From Gemmataceae bacterium (lineage in GTDB: Bacteria > Planctomycetota > Planctomycetia > Gemmatales > Gemmataceae): a DNA stretch of 10,507 nucleotides. Numbering within the stretch: the first letter of the stretch is position 1; every line of letters begins with the position of its first letter. The stretch lies in NCBI GenBank assembly GCA_025056835.1, contig JANWVS010000031.1, forward strand, positions 1 through 10,507, written 5' to 3'. Below the pieces are notes generated by a model that worked only from the letters and a program-made list of their open reading frames with translations, did not search any database and was not told where the DNA came from. Positions 6,166-10,507 of this stretch are shown piece by piece. Made by a program: the position numbers and the translations under genes.

Positions 6166-7605
6166 TCAGCGGAGTCGGTTGCCGCAATGGATGCAAAACC
6201 GGCTGCCCATGCGATTGAATTTGCCGCAACTGGCACACGGTGCCGACGACTCCGTGAGCGGCTCCGCGCATTGGACGCAATACGGTGTTCGCACCTTGTT
6301 CATCGTGCGGCATTTGGGACAAGGCAGCTCGGTGGTCACGCATTGGCGTTCCAAATCAGCCTTGATCTCCTTGGCAGAAAAATAACGATCATTCACGTCT
6401 TCTGCAAGGTTGATACGAATGAGTTCGAAGAACCAGCGATACTGAGCCGGAAGCGGCGACTTTGGGTCAGCCAATTGCGCTTCCAACTCCTTGGCGGTGT
6501 AAAATCCTTCCGGAGCTTTGCCCGTCGCCAAGTGATACAGAGTAGCGGCAAGGGCGAACAGGTCGCTTCGCGCCTCAGGTTTGCCGACGATCTGCTCGGG
6601 CGGCGCGTAACCTTCCGTGAATACCCGGGTCTTGCCGGCCATACGCTCCTTTACTGTGCGGCCGAGGTCCCGGGCCGTGCCGAAGTCGATCATCTTGATC
6701 GATTTCTGATCCTCCAGCAGCATGATATTATCCGGCTTCAGATCGCGGTGGATGATCGGCGGCGTTTGGCTGTGCATCGTGTGCAGGACGTCGCAGATGC
6801 TTTTGCCCCATTCAATGACGTTTGCGATCGGAAACGGTTTGTTGCCGTTGGCTTCCATGATCTCGAGCAAGTCCTTGCCCTGGATAAATTCCATAACGAG
6901 ATGCGCGATCTGTCCTTTCTGGATAAAATCATAAACCTTTGGAACGATCGGCATGCCATCCAGAGAGCGCAGGATCTCGGCCTCGCGGCGAAAAAAATTG
7001 AGGCGGATGGCGAATTCCTGGGGATCGTTACCAATCATGTCTTTGATAGCCACGGGGCGATTGCCGGCCTTGGTGTCGGTCGCGGCGTACACCGCGCCGA
7101 AGCCCCCCATCTTCAGCAATCGGTCGAGCCGATAACGGCCTTCGAGTAACGTGCCGCCGGCAATCGGCAGGGGTTGCCCGCAGCGCTGGCAATTGCGCTC
7201 TCCCGGCGGATTCGCGACCCCACAAGCGGGATTGGCGCACAGGTTGGGCGGCCCCTCCGCTTCGGCCGGTCCGGTGTCGGCCTGAAGCATGAAGCCGCAG
7301 TCCATGCAGGCAATGGCCCCTTCGAGCAACGGCGTGCCGCAAGCGGGACACTTCGTCGGCGTCGCCGGCGGGGACGTAGCCGGAACGCGCGATCCATCAC
7401 CATCGGCGGGTCGGGACGCGACGGCAGCTGCGGCCGACACCGAAGACGACGACCCACCGGCAGAGGACGACGACGCCCTCGGCGGCGCCGCCGCAGGCAC
7501 CATGAACGGCTGTTTGCACGAGGGACAGGCCAGGCGCTTGCCAGCGACGTTGTCCGGCACTTGCATCGATTTCTGGCAATGCGGACAGCGAAGTACCTGC
7601 GGCAT
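6166..7605 (-). CDS. Multi-zinc-ribbon Ser/Thr protein kinase (Hanks type)
   Basis: A 479-residue soluble kinase with zinc knuckles at both ends. The N-terminal part has CPHC/CPSC (C7, C10, C27, C30), a Ser/Ala/Pro linker, a second ribbon (C86, C89, C100, C103) and a third (C123, C128, C139, C142). The kinase domain (about 157-420) is intact: glycine loop KMGGFGAV (165-172), ATP Lys K188, alphaC Glu near 208, HRDLKPDN (D288, N293), DFG (D307) and APPE (334-337). Thr residues lie in the activation segment (TVKERMAGKTRVFTEGY). The C-terminus is a double zinc ribbon (C429, C432, C443, C446 and C457, C460, C471, C474). It lacks the transmembrane helix and PASTA-type sensor common in bacterial kinases. 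The ATG at 7605 has GGAGGGG close upstream; a GTG at 7626 would add only seven residues. It lies 45 bases after the FHA gene and 37 before the phosphatase, so the three are likely made together. Confidence 0.95.
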   Translation of the reverse strand: MPQVLRCPHCQKSMQVPDNVAGKRLACPSCKQPFMVPAAAPPRASSSSAGGSSSSVSAAAAVASRPADGDGSRVPATSPPATPTKCPACGTPLLEGAIACMDCGFMLQADTGPAEAEGPPNLCANPACGVANPPGERNCQRCGQPLPIAGGTLLEGRYRLDRLLKMGGFGAVYAATDTKAGNRPVAIKDMIGNDPQEFAIRLNFFRREAEILRSLDGMPIVPKVYDFIQKGQIAHLVMEFIQGKDLLEIMEANGNKPFPIANVIEWGKSICDVLHTMHSQTPPIIHRDLKPDNIMLLEDQKSIKMIDFGTARDLGRTVKERMAGKTRVFTEGYAPPEQIVGKPEARSDLFALAATLYHLATGKAPEGFYTAKELEAQLADPKSPLPAQYRWFFELIRINLAEDVNDRYFSAKEIKADLERQCVTTELPCPKCRTMNKVRTPYCVQCAEPLTESSAPCASCGKFNRMGSRFCIHCGNRLR

Positions 7606-7609
7606 CAGA

Positions 7610-7616
7610 CCCCTCC
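7610..7616 (-). promoter_or_regulatory. Strong Shine-Dalgarno site for the kinase gene
   Basis: Minus-strand GGAGGGG, 4 bases before the ATG at 7605 (6 bases if counted from the GGAGG core). It decides the start in favour of 7605 over the GTG at 7626. Confidence 0.65.
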
Positions 7617-7650
7617 ACCATCTCACCCGTGCGGAGTTTCGCGAAGGCTT

Positions 7651-8586
7651 TCAAGCATCCGGCCGTCGTTTTTGTTTTTCGTAGAATCGCAACACGCTTT
7701 TACCCAGGCGGATCACGTCGCCTGACTGCAACGTTGTTCGGCCGTTCACTCGCTTGTCGTTGACAAACGACCCCCCCGCTGTTTGATTATCTTCCAGCAC
7801 ATAGCGTCCGTCGATCAAGAGGATTTGGGCATGTTGCTTTTCGACGCCTTGGTCGCCGAACAAGCCGATGTCATTTCCCTCCGCCCGACCGATCGTCGTT
7901 TTCTCCTTGGCCAAAATCATCTCCCGGCCAGCGCGAAAGCCTTGTTCGACGCGAATCCAAGCCTCTTTGAGGATGACCTGGGCCAGGCCGACCAGTAATC
8001 CGATGCAGCCGCCCAAGGCGACAAAACCGACAGCCGTCGGCGAACGCAACAGCGAAGTGTTTTTGTCGCTAAACAGAGCGGCCAGCCCAGCACGACAAGC
8101 GAGCACCAAGCCAGCGCCGCATATGCCCCCCACCGTCCCGCCCAGAACGCATTTGAACAATTTCGACCGCGCGCCTTTTTGATCCTTGCCGCGTGCCAAT
8201 CCTGCTAAAAAATCAAAGCAGCCCACCGACACACCGCACAGTAGCCCGACAATGGTCCAGGCTACGATAAAGACGTCGTCCCGCTGAAAGACGGCCACGA
8301 GCCAATGGCCGAACATACCGCTTATTAGTCCACCGATCGCCCCCAACGTCACGGCCACCAGCAAACGCAACAGGATCAGCCCCAGTCGATTCCAGGGGAC
8401 CACCCACAAGGCATCCACCAAGCCAAGCCCTAGCGCCACCGACAAGCCCAGGAACATGCCGATGAAGCCATTGCGCGCCAGCGATCCTGGCGATCCCGGT
8501 GCCAACAACATGCCCAAGAGCCAGCCGAAGAACGCCGCCCAGGCACCGATTAAGGCGCAATAATAAACGAAGAGCCGAAACGACAT
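7651..8586 (-). CDS. Six-helix membrane protein with C-terminal FHA domain
   Basis: A 311-residue protein. Residues 5-204 contain about six hydrophobic Gly/Leu/Val-rich helices (near 5-27, 38-60, 68-95, 105-128, 145-170 and 184-204) with no recognised family. Residues 213-305 form an FHA domain, a module that binds phosphothreonine peptides. It shows IGRAEGNDIGLFGD (232-245), GVEKQHAQI (247-255), LEDNQTAGGSFVND (264-277) and LQSGDVIRLG (286-295). Gly-Arg, the loop His and the C-terminal VN/GD elements are present. The usual Ser of the SRxH loop is Glu/Lys here, so phosphopeptide binding may be weak or altered. The FHA domain should face the cytosol, next to the kinase. The ATG at 8586 lacks a close Shine-Dalgarno (AGGGA is 12 bases away). 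The gene lies 33 bases after the BatD-like gene and heads the kinase/phosphatase cassette. It is inferred to be a membrane-anchored reader for that kinase. Confidence 0.92.
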   Translation of the reverse strand: MSFRLFVYYCALIGAWAAFFGWLLGMLLAPGSPGSLARNGFIGMFLGLSVALGLGLVDALWVVPWNRLGLILLRLLVAVTLGAIGGLISGMFGHWLVAVFQRDDVFIVAWTIVGLLCGVSVGCFDFLAGLARGKDQKGARSKLFKCVLGGTVGGICGAGLVLACRAGLAALFSDKNTSLLRSPTAVGFVALGGCIGLLVGLAQVILKEAWIRVEQGFRAGREMILAKEKTTIGRAEGNDIGLFGDQGVEKQHAQILLIDGRYVLEDNQTAGGSFVNDKRVNGRTTLQSGDVIRLGKSVLRFYEKQKRRPDA

Positions 8587-8619
8587 GTCCGGCGAGTCCC
8601 TAGCCCCGAAAGCGTCATG

Positions 8620-9657
8620 TTATGGGAATCTCTTGCCTTCCGCCAGGGCTTTCGACGGGCCGTCAGATAGCTCACGAAGAGCCGGCGCCAACGTCGGTCC
8701 CGCCACGGCCAGCTGAGCCGCACTCGCAACATTTGTGAGAAAGGTTCGCGCCGCGGCAGCCAGTTCCTCGGCAAGGTCGGGCGACGTACCAGGCGGCGCA
8801 AATTTGAGTCGATCGCAACGCTCCAAGAGGTCCGCCAAGGCAGCTCTCCCCTGTGCCGGGTCGAGGCACTGGTCCAGTGCGGCAAGCAATTCCACGGTCG
8901 TTCGCCGCCGGGCCGGCACACGGTACTTATCTTCGACGTAGCGGCGCAGCAAGGCCGCCAACAACGTGGCGAACTGGGCGTGCCGTCCTCGCGACAACAG
9001 CCGCCGTGCTTCGAGGCGAGCCAGGCGGGCAAGGGCCTTCACCTCGCACGACGGAACCTCGGTATGTTGGATTTTGCGCCGCCGCCACAGCCAAAACATC
9101 GCACCAACGACCCCAACGACGCCACCGGCAACCACCAGACTCACGAGGCTGCCGCGGTGCTCGGCCGGCGATGGGGCCGCCAACGTCTCGATGGCCGTGA
9201 TGTCCCGGGCCATGGCGGCATTCGGTTGGTCGAGCGTGCTGGTCACCCGAATGGGGATCGGTTGCCACCGGATCGATCGCCAGGTGCCGCCGTCGCTCCG
9301 GACCTTGATCGGCTCCAGTATCAGCAAGGCCTCGCCCGGCGCCATCGGTTCGACTAACAGGGTGATCGACCACTGCCGCTGGGACGAGCGCGCCGGGCCG
9401 GCCGGCCGTACCAGCCAGGGACTGTTGGTCCAGCGCTCCGGCGGCAACACCTCCAGCACATCGTTCGCGGTCGCTTCCAGAGTGAGGGTGATTACGTCAG
9501 CAAAAGCGATGGCCAGTCGTCCGGCAGCGTCAGGCACGGTTGGCGATTTCAGCGTTACCCCGTCGACGCACTGCAGGATGGTCGGCTGATCGACTCCCGC
9601 CCACGCCGATGCCGCGGCCAAAACAACAACCGCCACACTGCCGCCCAACGTTCTCAT
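8620..9657 (-). CDS. BatD/DUF4381-like membrane protein of a MoxR-associated cluster
   Basis: A 345-residue protein. It has a signal peptide (1-20, cleavage near AWA-G), a beta-rich extracytoplasmic domain (about 25-150), one membrane helix (169-191) followed by WRRRK, and a cytosolic helical tail. The tail contains the DUF4381/BatD-type segment LLAALLRRYVEDKYRVPA (232-249) followed by RRTTVELLAAL and LLERCDRLKFAP (277-288). Such proteins sit between DUF58 and VWA genes in MoxR clusters and are thought to link the envelope VWA proteins to cytosolic partners; the biochemical role is not established. The ATG overlaps the DUF58 stop (ATGA, 9654-9657), which indicates tight coupling. The usual next genes, the VWA pair, are not adjacent but lie 7.3 kb downstream on the same strand. 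Family assignment rests on the tail motif, topology and neighbours. Confidence 0.85.
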   Translation of the reverse strand: MRTLGGSVAVVVLAAASAWAGVDQPTILQCVDGVTLKSPTVPDAAGRLAIAFADVITLTLEATANDVLEVLPPERWTNSPWLVRPAGPARSSQRQWSITLLVEPMAPGEALLILEPIKVRSDGGTWRSIRWQPIPIRVTSTLDQPNAAMARDITAIETLAAPSPAEHRGSLVSLVVAGGVVGVVGAMFWLWRRRKIQHTEVPSCEVKALARLARLEARRLLSRGRHAQFATLLAALLRRYVEDKYRVPARRRTTVELLAALDQCLDPAQGRAALADLLERCDRLKFAPPGTSPDLAEELAAAARTFLTNVASAAQLAVAGPTLAPALRELSDGPSKALAEGKRFP

Positions 9658-10507
9658 CGGTGCCCCATGCGCCGCTGCCGCAAGGCAAAGAACCGCACTA
9701 GCGAATCAACGTGATCGCCGGCGGTCGACACAGCCAACCAATCGGCTTGAGCGGCACCAACGGCCTGTCGTACCGCGTTTGTCCGGGCCAGGGCGGCATG
9801 TCGATAGGCAGCTTGTACTTCGGGATCGGAGCTGTCGACCAAGAGCGTCGCACCGGTTTCGGCGTCGCGGACAGACAACAACCCGACAGCCGGCAGTTCG
9901 GTCTCAAATACGTCCTCACAAAAGACCGCAATCACGTCGTGCCGCCGCGCCGCCCGTCGAAGGGCCTTGTCGTAGCCCTGGTCGTGAAAATCGCTGATCA
10001 AGAAGACGATCGCGCGACGACGCAAGATCCGGTTGACAAAGTCCAAGCCGACACGGAGGCTCGTCCCGGTCCGCGTCGGCTCGAAAAGCCAAAGATCGCG
10101 GAGCAGCCGCAGCGCATGTCGAGTCCCCTTGCGCGGCGGCACGAATTTCTCAACGCGATCGCTGAGGGCGACCAGACCCACTTTGTCATTGTTGTTGAGG
10201 GCGCAAGCGGCGATCAACGCTCCAATCTCGGCCGCCACGGCGCGCTTGGTCGTGGCCTGCGTTCCGAAGTCCTGACTGGCACTGAAGTCCACAATCAGCA
10301 TCACCGTCAATTCGCGTTCTTCGATGAACCGCTTGACAAACGGATGGCCCATGCGGGCCGTGACGTTCCAGTCGATACTGCGGATGTCGTCGCCCGGCTG
10401 GTATTCACGAACCTCCTCGAACGCGATGCCGCTTCCCTTGAAAACACTGCGATAAGCGCCGCCCAGCCGATCTTCCACGGCCCGCCGCGCTTGTAATTGC
10501 AAACGGC
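9654..10507 (-). CDS. DUF58 domain protein, MoxR-associated (5' end outside window)
   Basis: The reading frame is open to the right edge. A TTG at 10502 is not a credible start, because the upstream codon continues in frame and the family normally has some 15-20 further residues before this point. The DUF58 signature is unmistakable: YRSVFKGSGIAFEEVREYQPGDD, then IRSIDWNVTARMGHPFVKRF (10383-10326), then a VWA-like core with IVDFSASQ (D codon at 10287-10289). A Thr of GTSLR and D of LISDFHD follow, so a metal site like that of the VWA family seems present. There are no membrane helices, so the protein is cytosolic. DUF58 proteins are nearly always encoded next to a MoxR AAA+ ATPase, and I expect that gene to lie just beyond the right edge. 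It overlaps the BatD-like gene by four bases. Confidence 0.94.
   Translation of the reverse strand, partial: RLQLQARRAVEDRLGGAYRSVFKGSGIAFEEVREYQPGDDIRSIDWNVTARMGHPFVKRFIEERELTVMLIVDFSASQDFGTQATTKRAVAAEIGALIAACALNNNDKVGLVALSDRVEKFVPPRKGTRHALRLLRDLWLFEPTRTGTSLRVGLDFVNRILRRRAIVFLISDFHDQGYDKALRRAARRHDVIAVFCEDVFETELPAVGLLSVRDAETGATLLVDSSDPEVQAAYRHAALARTNAVRQAVGAAQADWLAVSTAGDHVDSLVRFFALRQRRMGHR

Noticed and set aside
6129-6236. Longer phosphatase-fusion start at the GTG at 6236
   Set aside because: It would overlap the kinase gene by 71 bases and has no ribosome site. The ATG at 6128 leaves a normal 37-base gap. It is not fully excluded, because the frame is open.
6187-7149. A 320-codon open frame on the plus strand opposite the kinase
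   Set aside because: It is the antisense of conserved kinase motifs; its translation is Arg/His-rich with no recognisable fold.
7380-7500. Short GC-rich repeats (cgacgac, gccgcc) inside the kinase gene
   Set aside because: They encode the Ser/Ala/Pro linker between zinc ribbons and are ordinary codon-driven low complexity, not a DNA repeat element.
9711-10496. A 261-codon open frame on the plus strand opposite DUF58
   Set aside because: It is the antisense of a conserved DUF58 sequence with no supporting motif.

Overview
The window looks like a piece of a planctomycete chromosome, probably Pirellulales-like. This rests on GC-rich coding DNA, a dense set of eukaryote-type signalling domains (Ser/Thr kinase, PP2C, FHA, SET), zinc-ribbon-tagged kinases, and a MoxR/Bat-type gene set with GxxxDLxG-style VWA proteins. 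The taxonomic call is inference; there is no rRNA or other marker gene here.

Layout. Positions 10507 to 2861 hold six genes on the minus strand with short gaps or overlaps. In transcription order they are: DUF58 protein (5' end outside the window), a BatD/DUF4381-like membrane protein, a six-helix membrane protein with a C-terminal FHA domain, a zinc-ribbon Ser/Thr protein kinase, a zinc-ribbon/pseudokinase/PP2C fusion, and an Ldh-family NAD(P)-dependent oxidoreductase. The junctions are a 4-base overlap and gaps of 33, 45, 37 and 19 bases, so one long transcript is likely. Next come two plus-strand genes (1430-2836): a putative secreted lipoprotein of unknown function and a small SET-domain protein. 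They converge on the oxidoreductase gene. Divergent from them, across an 88-base gap, is a second minus-strand pair (1341 to 1): a complete BatA-like VWA membrane protein, overlapping by four bases with a second VWA protein that runs off the left edge.

How the parts fit. DUF58, BatD-like and two VWA proteins are the usual companions of a MoxR AAA+ ATPase. Here they are split into two halves on the same strand. Between them sit a three-gene phosphorylation cassette (kinase, phosphatase, membrane FHA reader), a dehydrogenase, and two genes on the opposite strand. The kinase keeps all its catalytic motifs. The partner protein has a kinase-like domain that has lost its catalytic residues, fused to an intact PP2C phosphatase. 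The inferred picture is a writer, an eraser with a possible regulatory pseudokinase, and a membrane-bound reader made together. That resembles the PpkA/PppA/Fha logic of type VI secretion, but no secretion genes are seen here.

No tRNA, rRNA, CRISPR array, insertion sequence or clear terminator was found. The only stretches without genes are short (88 bases or less).
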